Source: Phyllobacterium calauticae
GTDB lineage: Bacteria > Pseudomonadota > Alphaproteobacteria > Rhizobiales > Rhizobiaceae
NCBI RefSeq assembly: GCF_019991125.1
Contig: NZ_JAGENB010000005.1
Location: 124,001-188,000, forward strand
DNA: 64,000 nt
Reading direction: 5' to 3'
The notes under the pieces are model-generated. The model was not told the origin of the DNA and made no database searches. It saw only the letters and a list, made by a program, of their open reading frames with translations. Position 1 is the first letter of the stretch. Every line of letters starts with the position of its first letter. This document shows positions 8,374 to 16,334 of the stretch, piece after piece. Made by a program: the position numbers and the translations under genes.

Positions 8374-9138
8374 ATGACAAAGAAAGTCCTTCTCGTTGGC
8401 GAAAGCTGGGTCAGTTCGGCCACGCACTACAAAGGTTTCGATCAGTTCGGCAGTGTAACGTTTCATCTGGGTGCAGAGCCGCTGGTCAAGGCGCTCGCGG
8501 GCAGTGCATTCGAGCTGACCTACATGCCCGCGCATGAAGCGGTCGAAAAATTCCCCTACGACATGGCAGGGCTGGATGCCTATGACGTCATCATCCTGTC
8601 GGATATCGGCGCGAACTCGCTGCTGCTGCCGCCTGATGTTTGGCTGCATTCGCGCACCGTTCCCAACCGGCTGAAACTGATCAAGGCCTGGGTGGAAAAG
8701 GGCGGCGCGCTGCTGATGGTGGGCGGGTACTTCTCGTTCCAGGGTATCGATGGCAAGGCGCGCTGGCGGCGGACCCCTGTGGAAGACGTGCTTCCGGTGA
8801 CCTGCCTTCCCTATGATGACCGCGTTGAAATTCCCGAGGGTACGACGGCGAAGATCGTCATGCCGGACCATCCTGTCATGTCTGGTCTCGGCGGCGAATG
8901 GCCGGTGCTTCTCGGGGTCAATGAGGTCGAAGTGCGCGACGGAGCGGATGTCGAAGTGGTTGCGACGCTGCCGGACGATCAGGGCGGCCATCCGCTGCTG
9001 GTTCTCGGGCGCCATGGCAAGGGCAATACGGCGGTCTGGACTTCCGATATCGGGCCGCATTGGCTGTCCCCGGCCTTCTGCGAATGGGAAGGCTACGGCA
9101 AGCTCTGGAAGAACATTCTGGCCTGGCTGACGCGCTGA
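8374..9138 (+). CDS. Class I glutamine-amidotransferase-like fold protein, catalytic Cys absent
   Basis: A 254-residue cytoplasmic protein starting KKVLLVGESWVSSATHYKG. It resembles the uncharacterised 'putative glutamine amidotransferase' group related to ThuA-like proteins. DVIILSDIG (71-79) and GALLMVGGYFSFQG (111-124) mark the flavodoxin-like core. At the turn where true class I amidotransferases place the Cys nucleophile, this protein reads GGYFSF, so classical glutaminase activity is not expected. The C-terminal part has HGKGNTAVWTSDIGPHWLS. It sits 42 bp after the phosphotriesterase-like gene and 50 bp before the BtpA gene. Function unknown; probably an enzyme or lyase acting on the imported compound. 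Confidence 0.75.
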   Translation: MTKKVLLVGESWVSSATHYKGFDQFGSVTFHLGAEPLVKALAGSAFELTYMPAHEAVEKFPYDMAGLDAYDVIILSDIGANSLLLPPDVWLHSRTVPNRLKLIKAWVEKGGALLMVGGYFSFQGIDGKARWRRTPVEDVLPVTCLPYDDRVEIPEGTTAKIVMPDHPVMSGLGGEWPVLLGVNEVEVRDGADVEVVATLPDDQGGHPLLVLGRHGKGNTAVWTSDIGPHWLSPAFCEWEGYGKLWKNILAWLTR

Positions 9139-9188
9139 TTTTCTCGACGCGCGAGCCGCTATCTCAAAAAACTATGAAAGGGAACGAC

Positions 9189-10031
9189 ATGCAGGAAATA
9201 TCGGATCGTAGCTCCAACGCGGTGCAGGAGATATTCGGCACCAACAAGGTGCTCATTGGAATGATCCATTGCCCGGCCTTCCCCGGGGCACCCCGCTACA
9301 GGGGGGCGGATATGGATACGATATACGATGCCTGCATGCGGGACGCGGAAGCCTGCGTGGAAGGGGGATTGCATGGTCTGGTCATCGAAAACCATGGCGA
9401 TATCCCCTTTTGCAAGCCGGACGATATCGGGCCCGAAACAACCGGGTTCATGTCCGTTGTCACGGATCGCATTGCCCGGGCCATCGGCATCCCGCTCGGG
9501 ATCAATGTGCTTGCCAATGCGCCCATTCCGGCTTTCGCCATTGCCATGGCCGGCGGTGCCAAGTTCATTCGCGTCAATCAATGGGCCAATGCCTATGTCG
9601 CGAATGAAGGCTTCATGGAAGGCAGGGCGGCCGAGGCAATGCGCTATCGGTCGATGCTGCGCGCCGAGCACATCAAGGTCTTTGCCGACAGCCATGTGAA
9701 GCATGGCAGCCACGCCATCGTTGCGGACCGGACGATCGAAGAACTGACCCGCGATCTCGCTTTCTTTGATGCCGACGGTGTCATCGCCACGGGGCAACGT
9801 ACGGGCAATGCCGCAACAATTGAAGAGATCGAGGAAATCGGCTCGGCAACGCATCTGCCGCTTCTGGTTGGATCGGGTGTCAATCGCGACAACATCGTCG
9901 AAATACTCAAGCGGACCAACGGTGTCATCGTTGCATCCTCGTTGAAGCAGGGCGGGGTGTGGTGGAACCCGGTGGACATCGAACGGGTCAAGGCATTCCG
10001 CGCCGCTGCAGAACCGGGGCTGGAGCACTGA
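9189..10031 (+). CDS. BtpA/SgcQ family protein
   Basis: A 280-residue predicted TIM-barrel protein. Family pattern: LIGMIHCPAFPGAPRYRG (22-39), GLHGLVIENHGDIPF, PLGINVLANAP, FIRVNQWANAYV, VFADSHVKHGSHA, DGVIATGQRTG and VGSGVNRDNI. BtpA was first linked to photosystem I biogenesis in cyanobacteria, but homologues such as SgcQ lie in sugar or nucleoside-type gene clusters, as here; the reaction is not established. ATG 9189 has GAAAGGGA 5-6 bp upstream. The frame extends upstream to 9060 inside the previous gene, which I reject. It is followed 4 bp later by the TenA-like gene. Confidence 0.85.
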   Translation: MQEISDRSSNAVQEIFGTNKVLIGMIHCPAFPGAPRYRGADMDTIYDACMRDAEACVEGGLHGLVIENHGDIPFCKPDDIGPETTGFMSVVTDRIARAIGIPLGINVLANAPIPAFAIAMAGGAKFIRVNQWANAYVANEGFMEGRAAEAMRYRSMLRAEHIKVFADSHVKHGSHAIVADRTIEELTRDLAFFDADGVIATGQRTGNAATIEEIEEIGSATHLPLLVGSGVNRDNIVEILKRTNGVIVASSLKQGGVWWNPVDIERVKAFRAAAEPGLEH

Positions 10032-10035
10032 GAGG

Positions 10036-10683
10036 ATGGAAAACGAAAGTCTCTCCGACCGCATCCTGCGAGAAAATGCGACTGTTCTGCAAACGATGCT
10101 GGACCATCGTTTTGTCAGGGACATAAAGCACGACACGCTGAGCAGGGACGCCTTCGACCGCTATCTCGTCTATGAAGGTGCTTTTGTCGACACAGCGATT
10201 TCCATCTTCGCCTATGCGGCGGCAACGGCGCAAACCATCGAGCAGAAGCGCTGGCTCATCGCCGTGCTCGACGCGCTTGCCAATGAGCAGATCGTTTATT
10301 TCGAGCGCACCTTCGCGCGCCGCGCAATCGATCCGGCCGCATTCGACGTTACGATTCCAGCGGTTGAGGCCTTCCGGTCGGGGATGCTCTGCATTGCTGC
10401 CGAAGGCGGGTTTCTCGACATCGTGGCCGCCATGTTTGCGGCGGAATGGATGTACTGGACGTGGTCAAAGGAGGCCTCGATGCATCGCATCAGTGATCCG
10501 CTCCTCAAGGAGTGGGTTGATCTGCATGTGAGCCAGGGGTTTGCCGAACAGGCATTGTGGCTTAAGCATCAGCTTGATCTGGCGGGGCCGAGTCTTTCCG
10601 AGCAGACATGTGTCCGGCTCAGCAGTATTTTCGGCCATGCCATGCAGCTCGAAATCGATTTTCATGACGCGCCATACCTCTAA
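10036..10683 (+). CDS. TenA-like protein, Glu-type (no active-site Cys)
   Basis: A 215-residue all-helical protein of the TenA/HO-like fold: FVRDIKHDTLSRDAFDRYLVYEGAFV (27-52) near the N-terminus and FGHAMQLEIDFHDAPY at the C-terminus, matching the family's conserved F..A..LE..F. motif. Cys-type TenA (thiaminase II/aminopyrimidine aminohydrolase) has a PC.W.Y motif in the middle; here the region reads FAAEWMYWTW (about 134-143), with Glu137 at or near the Cys position. It is therefore closer to the TenA_E group, linked to salvage of damaged pyrimidine moieties. It lies between BtpA and PfkB genes rather than in a thi operon, with no thi gene in the window. Activity on a different amide or amine is possible. 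Confidence 0.78.
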   Translation: MENESLSDRILRENATVLQTMLDHRFVRDIKHDTLSRDAFDRYLVYEGAFVDTAISIFAYAAATAQTIEQKRWLIAVLDALANEQIVYFERTFARRAIDPAAFDVTIPAVEAFRSGMLCIAAEGGFLDIVAAMFAAEWMYWTWSKEASMHRISDPLLKEWVDLHVSQGFAEQALWLKHQLDLAGPSLSEQTCVRLSSIFGHAMQLEIDFHDAPYL

Positions 10684-10701
10684 CCTTCCAAAGGCCTCCC
10701 G

Positions 10702-11601
10702 ATGCGCGCCTATGTAATCGGCAATGTCACCATCGATGAAACGATTATCGTGGACGCCCTGCCAACCTCCGGGGCCTCCATCCTCGGCGAGGTTGGAGCG
10801 CACGATCTGGGCGGCAAGGGAACGAACCAAGCTGTCGTCATGGCCCGGTGCGGGCTGCCCACGACACTGGTCGCGCCGGTTGGAAATGATGCACGTGCGG
10901 CAGCGATCCGCCAGCGCTTGCAGAATGAGCCGCTCGTGACAGAACTGGTCGAGCTGGATGGAAAGTCGAGCGATACCTCCATCATCTTCCGGCTGCCCGA
11001 CGGTGAAAATGCGATCGTGACGACAACGGACGCCGCGCAGAACCTGAGTTCAGCCGATGTCGCTGTGAAGCTCCACGCCGCTGAACCGGGTGATCTGGCG
11101 ATCCTGCAGGGGAACCTGTCGCATCAGGCAACACGTGAAATCCTTGAGCAGGCCAAGGGTCTTCAGATGGTGACTGCGTTCAACCCGTCGCCATTGCGCC
11201 CCTATTTCTCGGATCTCTGGGCGCTGGTGGACATTGTGTTTCTCAACCAGGGTGAAGCCTTGGCATTGACTGGAGCCAGTGGAAAAGCTGCCGCGAACCA
11301 TCTCCTGGAACGCGGCGTCCGGGATGTCGTTCTGACACTGGGGCGCGAAGGCGCCATTCTTGCGAATGGACGGGAGATCATCGCAGTGCCGGCGCAACCC
11401 TCCGTCGTGGTTGATACGACCGGGGCCGGAGATACGTTCATGTCCGTGGCCCTCGCATCGTCGGCCCGGCGCCATTGCCGCCTGGACAGGCTGGCAATCG
11501 AGCATGCGGTGCGGGGCGCTGCCATAACCGTATCCAGACGCGGAACCCATTCGGCCTTTCCGACAGCGTCGGAACTGGAAGCCTTGCTGGCATCGTCCTG
11601 A
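10702..11601 (+). CDS. PfkB-family (ribokinase-like) carbohydrate kinase
   Basis: A 299-residue kinase. N-terminal IGNVTIDETIIVDALP, the glycine loop LGGKGTNQAVVMARCG (about 34-49) and the C-terminal signature VVDTTGAGDTFMS, with the catalytic Asp of GAGD near residue 250, place it in the ribokinase group. It probably phosphorylates the sugar or sugar-like product released by the upstream enzymes. It is the last gene of the LacI-SBP-ATPase-permease-hydrolase-BtpA-TenA cluster, 18 bp after tenA. A weak hairpin (GCCGC-TTTT-GCGGC around 11637-11650) followed by a T-rich stretch may terminate the operon. The exact substrate is unknown. Confidence 0.88.
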   Translation: MRAYVIGNVTIDETIIVDALPTSGASILGEVGAHDLGGKGTNQAVVMARCGLPTTLVAPVGNDARAAAIRQRLQNEPLVTELVELDGKSSDTSIIFRLPDGENAIVTTTDAAQNLSSADVAVKLHAAEPGDLAILQGNLSHQATREILEQAKGLQMVTAFNPSPLRPYFSDLWALVDIVFLNQGEALALTGASGKAAANHLLERGVRDVVLTLGREGAILANGREIIAVPAQPSVVVDTTGAGDTFMSVALASSARRHCRLDRLAIEHAVRGAAITVSRRGTHSAFPTASELEALLASS

Positions 11602-11796
11602 GAATCGGCGGCCTCAAGCCGTTGTGAATTGTCAGCGCCGCTTTTGCGGCAGATAATTTTGCTGCACCTGCGGGCTGAAACAGAATTTATCGGGATGACG
11701 GCACGAATAATCTGCTGTCTGGTTGCCAAAAAACCATAATTGTTCCACCAACATTAAACAGCGAAACTGAAACGTCGAAATCGGATCGAAGCTTTA

Positions 11797-13947
11797 ATGC
11801 GTATACAATATGGTTTGCTCAGTGTGTTTCTGGCGTTTGCCCCTCCGGCTTACGCACTGGATGCAGGTTCACCGCCGGTGCTGGCGCCGCTGCAGCAGCA
11901 GGCGCAAGCGGCCCGCTTGAGCGCTGAGTTTCTGTCGCGCTATCACTACAAGCCCGTTGCGCTTGACGATGCCCTGTCCGCCAAGATCATGGACCGCTTT
12001 CTCAAGGCACTCGATCCCGACAGGTTCCTCTTCGTTCAGGCCGATATCGACAAGTTCATGGCCGACAGCACGAAGATCGATGACGCGATCAACCAGGAAG
12101 ATCTGCGCATCCCTTTTTCCATCTTCAACATCTATGAGCAGCGCGTTGTCGAACGCCTCACCTATGCCCGCTCGCTGCTCAAGCAGAATTTCGATTTCAG
12201 TGTGAAGGAAGATTATCCCTTTGTCCGGGACAAGGAGCCCTGGCCGAAATCCGAAGCGGAGAGCGACGAGCTTTGGCGCAAGCGGGTCAAGAATGACTGG
12301 CTCCGCCTGAAGCTTGCAGGCAAGACCGACGCTGCCATCCGCGACACGCTCGACAAGCGGTATCAGAACTCGCTGGAACGCGCCTACAAGTACAAGAGCG
12401 ACGACGTGTTCCAGATTTTCATGGATGCCTACACCACGTCGATCGAACCGCATACGGATTATTTCGGAGCGACGGCATCCGCCGAATTCGATATCTCGAT
12501 GAAGCTTTCGCTGGTTGGCATCGGCGCGGTCCTGCAGGAGCGGGAAGACTACACGACCATTCGCGAGCTGATGGCCGGCGGTCCTGCACAACTGTCCGGC
12601 AAGCTGGCTGTCGGCGATCGCATCACCGGCGTGGGCCAGGGCGAACGAGGTCCGATAAAGGAAGTGGTCGGTACGCGCCTCGATGAAGTCGTCAAGATGA
12701 TCCGCGGCGCGAAGGATTCCGTTGTCAGGCTGGATATCCTGCCCGCCGATGCCGGTCCAGACGGCAAGCACCGGGTGATCAGCCTTGTGCGTGACAAGAT
12801 CAGCCTCGACAAGCAGGCCGCCAAGAAGACCATCCTGTCGATCAAGGATGGTGATGCCACGCGCAAGATAGGCGTCATCACGCTGCCTGCCTTCTACGAG
12901 GATTTTGAAGCACGCCGCAAGGGCGACAAGAACTATCGGAGTGCAAGCCGCGACGTGGCCAGGCTTCTGGCCGAACTGAAGAAGGACAAGATCGATAACG
13001 TTCTCATCGATCTGCGCAACAATGGCGGCGGCTCGCTGGCCGAGGCCATTGATTTGACCGGCCTGTTCGTCGGCAAGGGGCCGATCGTGCAGGAGCGCAA
13101 CGCCGGCGGCGAGGTCAATGTGGAGAAGGACAATCTTCCCGCGCCTGCCTGGACCGGCCCGCTTGCGGTCCTGATCAATCGCGGTTCCGCATCCGCATCC
13201 GAGATTTTTGCGGCGGCGATACAGGATTATGGCCGGGGCGTCATCGTCGGTGAGCCCAGTTTTGGCAAAGGCACGGTGCAGACCGTCGTCAACCTCGATC
13301 AGATCGCCCGCAACAGCAAGCCGAAATTCGGCGAGCTGAAGATGACGGTTGCACAGTTCTTCCGGGTAAACGGCGGCACGACCCAGTTGCGCGGCGTGAC
13401 GCCGGATATCACCCTGCCCGGCTTCTCCGATCCCAAGAGTTTCGGCGAATCGAGCTACGACAATGCTTTGCCGTGGGCGCAGGTCAAACCGGCGGAATAC
13501 ACGCCAATCGGCGATGTGAAGGCATTGCTGCCGCAACTGCAGAGCCTCCACGATGCGCGGGTGCAAAAGGACCCGGACTTCCAGCGCTTCGTGGAAGATA
13601 TGGCCGACCTGAAAGCGCAGCGGGAAAAGCGGGTTGTCTCGCTCAATGAAACCGAACGCCGCAATGAGATGGCGGCGCAGGCCAGCCGCATCAAGTCGCG
13701 CGAGAAGGTGAATGACGGGGCAGGCGCCGGCGACGACGACGATTCAGCCGACGCGTCGACCCAGGATGATGGCCTGCAGGCCAATGAGCGCAGCCTGAGC
13801 GCGGACATCGCCATCGAGAAAGCCCGCAAGAGCGCCAAGGATGTATTGCTCGATGAAGCAGCGCACATTCTCGGTGATGAAGCGGATTTGCTGGCGGGAA
13901 TTCCGAAACTTGCAGTACAGCAGCCGGCCAATACCAACGGCAAATAG
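11797..13947 (+). CDS. prc: Carboxy-terminal processing protease Prc/Tsp (family S41A)
   Basis: A 716-residue periplasmic serine protease that degrades proteins from their C-termini and matures or turns over envelope proteins, including peptidoglycan hydrolases. A signal peptide (about 1-20) is followed by an N-terminal helical domain, a PDZ domain (about 235-320) and the S41 catalytic core. The Ser/Lys dyad is clear: GSASASEIFAAA with Ser466 and GEPSFGKGTVQ with Lys491, 25 residues apart as in E. coli Tsp. The long charged C-terminal tail is also Tsp-like. It is monocistronic, with a hairpin terminator just downstream. Its neighbour, a CpxAR-like envelope-stress system, fits a shared envelope quality-control role. 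Confidence 0.93.
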   Translation: MRIQYGLLSVFLAFAPPAYALDAGSPPVLAPLQQQAQAARLSAEFLSRYHYKPVALDDALSAKIMDRFLKALDPDRFLFVQADIDKFMADSTKIDDAINQEDLRIPFSIFNIYEQRVVERLTYARSLLKQNFDFSVKEDYPFVRDKEPWPKSEAESDELWRKRVKNDWLRLKLAGKTDAAIRDTLDKRYQNSLERAYKYKSDDVFQIFMDAYTTSIEPHTDYFGATASAEFDISMKLSLVGIGAVLQEREDYTTIRELMAGGPAQLSGKLAVGDRITGVGQGERGPIKEVVGTRLDEVVKMIRGAKDSVVRLDILPADAGPDGKHRVISLVRDKISLDKQAAKKTILSIKDGDATRKIGVITLPAFYEDFEARRKGDKNYRSASRDVARLLAELKKDKIDNVLIDLRNNGGGSLAEAIDLTGLFVGKGPIVQERNAGGEVNVEKDNLPAPAWTGPLAVLINRGSASASEIFAAAIQDYGRGVIVGEPSFGKGTVQTVVNLDQIARNSKPKFGELKMTVAQFFRVNGGTTQLRGVTPDITLPGFSDPKSFGESSYDNALPWAQVKPAEYTPIGDVKALLPQLQSLHDARVQKDPDFQRFVEDMADLKAQREKRVVSLNETERRNEMAAQASRIKSREKVNDGAGAGDDDDSADASTQDDGLQANERSLSADIAIEKARKSAKDVLLDEAAHILGDEADLLAGIPKLAVQQPANTNGK

Positions 13948-13974
13948 AGGCTGCGCCGGCTTTGACCGGATAAT

Positions 13975-14008
13975 ATGCTCTACCCGGTTAACCCGGGTGG
14001 AGCATTTT
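13975..14008. terminator. Bidirectional intrinsic terminator between prc and the sensor kinase
   Basis: Arms ATGCTC/GAGCAT and ACCCGG/CCGGGT form a nearly continuous 13 bp stem around a TTAA loop, followed by TTTT on the plus strand. It lies between the convergent prc and cpxA-like stops and can serve both. Read directly from the sequence. Confidence 0.75.
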
Positions 14009-14018
14009 GCCGAACCGG

Positions 14019-15311
14019 TTACCTCTGCGGCCGATCCGATGTGAGCGGCACGACAATCTCGACGATGAGACCTCTCGGTTGCGCCTTGTGGGCTCTGACC
14101 GATCCGCCATGCAGCTCGATGGCCTGCCGGGTGATGGCCAGGCCGAGGCCGACCCCCGCGCGCGCATCGCCCGTGCTTTCAGCCCGCACAAACGGCCTGA
14201 AGATTGCTTCCATCTGAGAGTCGGGAAGGCCGGGCCCCGTGTCCTCCACCCGGATCTGCAGCGCTTTCCCGCCGGCGGGGATGGCGGTGCGTATCACGAC
14301 CTTGCCGCCCGGTTCGCTGTATTTGATGGCGTTGCGAATGACGTTTTCGATGGCACGGTAAATCAATTCGCCATTGACGTGGGACACGGCGGTATCGACG
14401 CCGATGACCTCGAGAACAACCCCGTGTGCTTGCCCTTCAAACGCGCCGTCCTCCACGATGGCGTTGACCAGCTCCACGAGATCAACGGGCTGCTTGTCGA
14501 ACTGGTACGGCTCGCCGGACTCAAGTTGCGCGAGCGTCAGTATTTCTTCCACCAGCCCGTCAAGCCGGTCGATCTCGCGGTTGATGCGCAGAAGCAGGTC
14601 CGGCAGGCGTGCGGGATTCTGTTTGAGAATTCCGGCTGCCGCTTGCAGCCGTGACAAGGGTGAGCGCAACTCGTGGGAAACATCGTGGAACAGCCGCTGC
14701 TGGCTGAGGTGAAAATCGTCGAGCTTGGCGGCAGCGATGTCAAAATCATGCCCCACGGCGGTTATCTCATCCTTGCGATGGCCGAATGTCTTGCCGATGC
14801 GGACATGAAAATCGCCCTTTGCCAGGGAGCGCAAACCGGATTGAAGCGTCTCCAGCGGCCAGAGCAGATATCTGGCCAGCCAAAGCGCTGAAGCAAGGCT
14901 GGTGATGATGCCCGCAAAGATAATCGGCCAGAACCCGAGTATTTTTGCGACAATGGAATAGCTCATCCGTTTGGCTGTGATGCTGATGCAGCCTTCGGGC
15001 GTCTGGACCAATCGCGACATCGCCGTGACTGCGGGGCCGGATTGGCAGTCGGCCGGATCGGCATTGGCGACAACGAGATCAACGGGCCGGTTGAAGGATG
15101 CGGCCGCTGCGGCGAACCTCGCCAGGGCGCCGGTGCCCGAGTCTTTCAATACCGTGGCGGCCGAATCCAGGATCGCCGTCTCGATGAGGTCTTGTGCGGC
15201 GCCCTTGGGCGGCGACAGTCCGAATATCGTGCTGATTGCCACCACGACAAGGATGACCCCGGCTATGGTGAGGGCGAGCGTCCAGAAAAATCGCCAGAAG
15301 ACGCGGCCCAT
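14019..15311 (-). CDS. cpxA: CpxA-like sensor histidine kinase
   Basis: A 430-residue inner-membrane kinase. One membrane helix (about 8-30), a short periplasmic domain with two Cys (90 and 108), a second helix (about 125-147), a HAMP linker, the dimerisation/phosphoacceptor motif FHDVSHELRSPLSRL with His213, and an ATPase domain with N-box VIRNAIKYS and G-boxes DTGPGLPD and GVGLGLAI. I chose ATG 15311 because its A overlaps the stop of the response-regulator gene (TAATG), giving translational coupling; the longer frame to 15362 would overlap that gene. The pair most resembles CpxA/CpxR and lies divergent to an RND efflux operon, suggesting an envelope-stress or drug-sensing role. Confidence 0.85.
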   Translation of the reverse strand: MGRVFWRFFWTLALTIAGVILVVVAISTIFGLSPPKGAAQDLIETAILDSAATVLKDSGTGALARFAAAAASFNRPVDLVVANADPADCQSGPAVTAMSRLVQTPEGCISITAKRMSYSIVAKILGFWPIIFAGIITSLASALWLARYLLWPLETLQSGLRSLAKGDFHVRIGKTFGHRKDEITAVGHDFDIAAAKLDDFHLSQQRLFHDVSHELRSPLSRLQAAAGILKQNPARLPDLLLRINREIDRLDGLVEEILTLAQLESGEPYQFDKQPVDLVELVNAIVEDGAFEGQAHGVVLEVIGVDTAVSHVNGELIYRAIENVIRNAIKYSEPGGKVVIRTAIPAGGKALQIRVEDTGPGLPDSQMEAIFRPFVRAESTGDARAGVGLGLAITRQAIELHGGSVRAHKAQPRGLIVEIVVPLTSDRPQR

Positions 15312-16000
15312 TACTGCCCCTCGACGAGCTGATAGCCCATGCCGCGTATCGAGCGAATCCATGACTGCCCGTCGGCAGCCTTTCCAAGCTTTTGCCGGAT
15401 ACTGCTGATGTGCACGTCAATCCGGCGGTCGAAGGCGGTCAGCGGACGTCCGAATGCGCCCTTGGACAGGTCCTGTTTCGAGACCATCTGGCCGGCGCTT
15501 CGCACCAGCACCTCAAGCAGATTGAACTCCGTTCCGGTCAATTCCAGCTGGTGGCCTTGCCACTCCGCGGTGCGCGAGCGCGGGAACAGTTTCAGGGCGC
15601 CGGATTGCAGGAGGTGTTCCTCCTGCTCCTGCCTGTGCCGTCCGGTCCGGCGAAGAATGGCGCGAATCCGGGCAACAAGCTCACTCGGCGAACAGGGCTT
15701 TGCCAAATAGTCGTCTGCGCCAAGGTTAAGTCCGGTGATCCGGTCGATGTTGTCGCCGCGCGCGCTCAGCATCAGGATTGGAATATCGCTGAATCGCCGT
15801 ATCCGCTGCATCACCTCGATGCCGTTGAGGTGGGGCATCATGATATCCAGGACCACCAGATCATAGGACCCGGAGACACCCTCCTCGATGCCGCGCTTCC
15901 CGTCATGAACAGCGCTCGCATCCAGCCCTTCTTCCCTCAGATATTCCGAAAGGAGACTGGTCAGTTCTATGTCGTCGTCAACCAGCAAGACTTTGGTCAT
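15311..16000 (-). CDS. cpxR: CpxR-like OmpR-family response regulator
   Basis: A 229-residue two-domain regulator. Receiver domain 1-115 with acidic pocket DDD (8-10), phospho-acceptor Asp52 (VLDIMMPHLNG) and Lys101 (AKPCSP). A winged-helix DNA-binding domain follows, with LELTGTEFNLLEVL, LTAFDRRIDVHISSIRQKLG and RGMGYQLVE. These stretches closely follow E. coli CpxR. A perfect CpxR-type box (GTAAA-N5-GTAAA on this strand) lies 64-78 bp upstream of its start, suggesting autoregulation. It is the first gene of the pair and overlaps the kinase start by 1 bp. Confidence 0.88.
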   Translation of the reverse strand: MTKVLLVDDDIELTSLLSEYLREEGLDASAVHDGKRGIEEGVSGSYDLVVLDIMMPHLNGIEVMQRIRRFSDIPILMLSARGDNIDRITGLNLGADDYLAKPCSPSELVARIRAILRRTGRHRQEQEEHLLQSGALKLFPRSRTAEWQGHQLELTGTEFNLLEVLVRSAGQMVSKQDLSKGAFGRPLTAFDRRIDVHISSIRQKLGKAADGQSWIRSIRGMGYQLVEGQ

Positions 16001-16334
16001 GGTCCGCCTCGCACTCTGAAATCAAACTTTCCTATAGCCGGTCAAGCTGCGCCCCGGGCCGATTTTACATAACTTTACACAAACTTAACGCTACTTCACA
16101 CCGAACCATTTATAGAGGCCTGGTGGGGAAAGCGTTTTTGTAAGAAGGCCTGAATCGTGCTCACATCCCTGCTCCGCGACCCCTTGAGTGTGGTCTTTCA
16201 TCCCTTCCTTGCCAACGACAATTGCAAGCCCGGATCGCCTCTGGTCTTCCCTCGGGAAGAGGGCGCGTGCCGGCGAAGCCATGCCGGGGCCAGGTCGGGT
16301 CCGCAGGCTTTAACGGAAAGAGTGTAATTGAGAA
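16001..16334. other. Divergent intergenic region between cpxR and the RND operon
   Basis: A 334 bp stretch without a convincing gene. The cpxR-proximal part is AT-rich and contains the CpxR box at 16064-16078; the other half is GC-rich and holds a small CTTCCCTCGGGAAG hairpin near 16245. Short open frames here have no RBS or recognisable product. It must carry the promoters for both cpxRA and the efflux operon, but no clear -35/-10 pair stands out for the latter. Confidence 0.6.
16064..16078 (-). promoter_or_regulatory. CpxR-type binding box
   Basis: The plus strand reads TTTAC-ATAAC-TTTAC, which is GTAAA-N5-GTAAA on the minus strand: an exact match to the CpxR consensus tandem repeat. It lies between the divergent cpxR-like gene and the RND efflux operon, so the regulator encoded next door could control both. 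The match is seen; occupancy is inferred. Confidence 0.7.

Noticed and set aside
11869-13566. 565-codon minus-strand frame opposite prc
   Set aside because: Antisense shadow of prc, which has an intact catalytic dyad; no start context.
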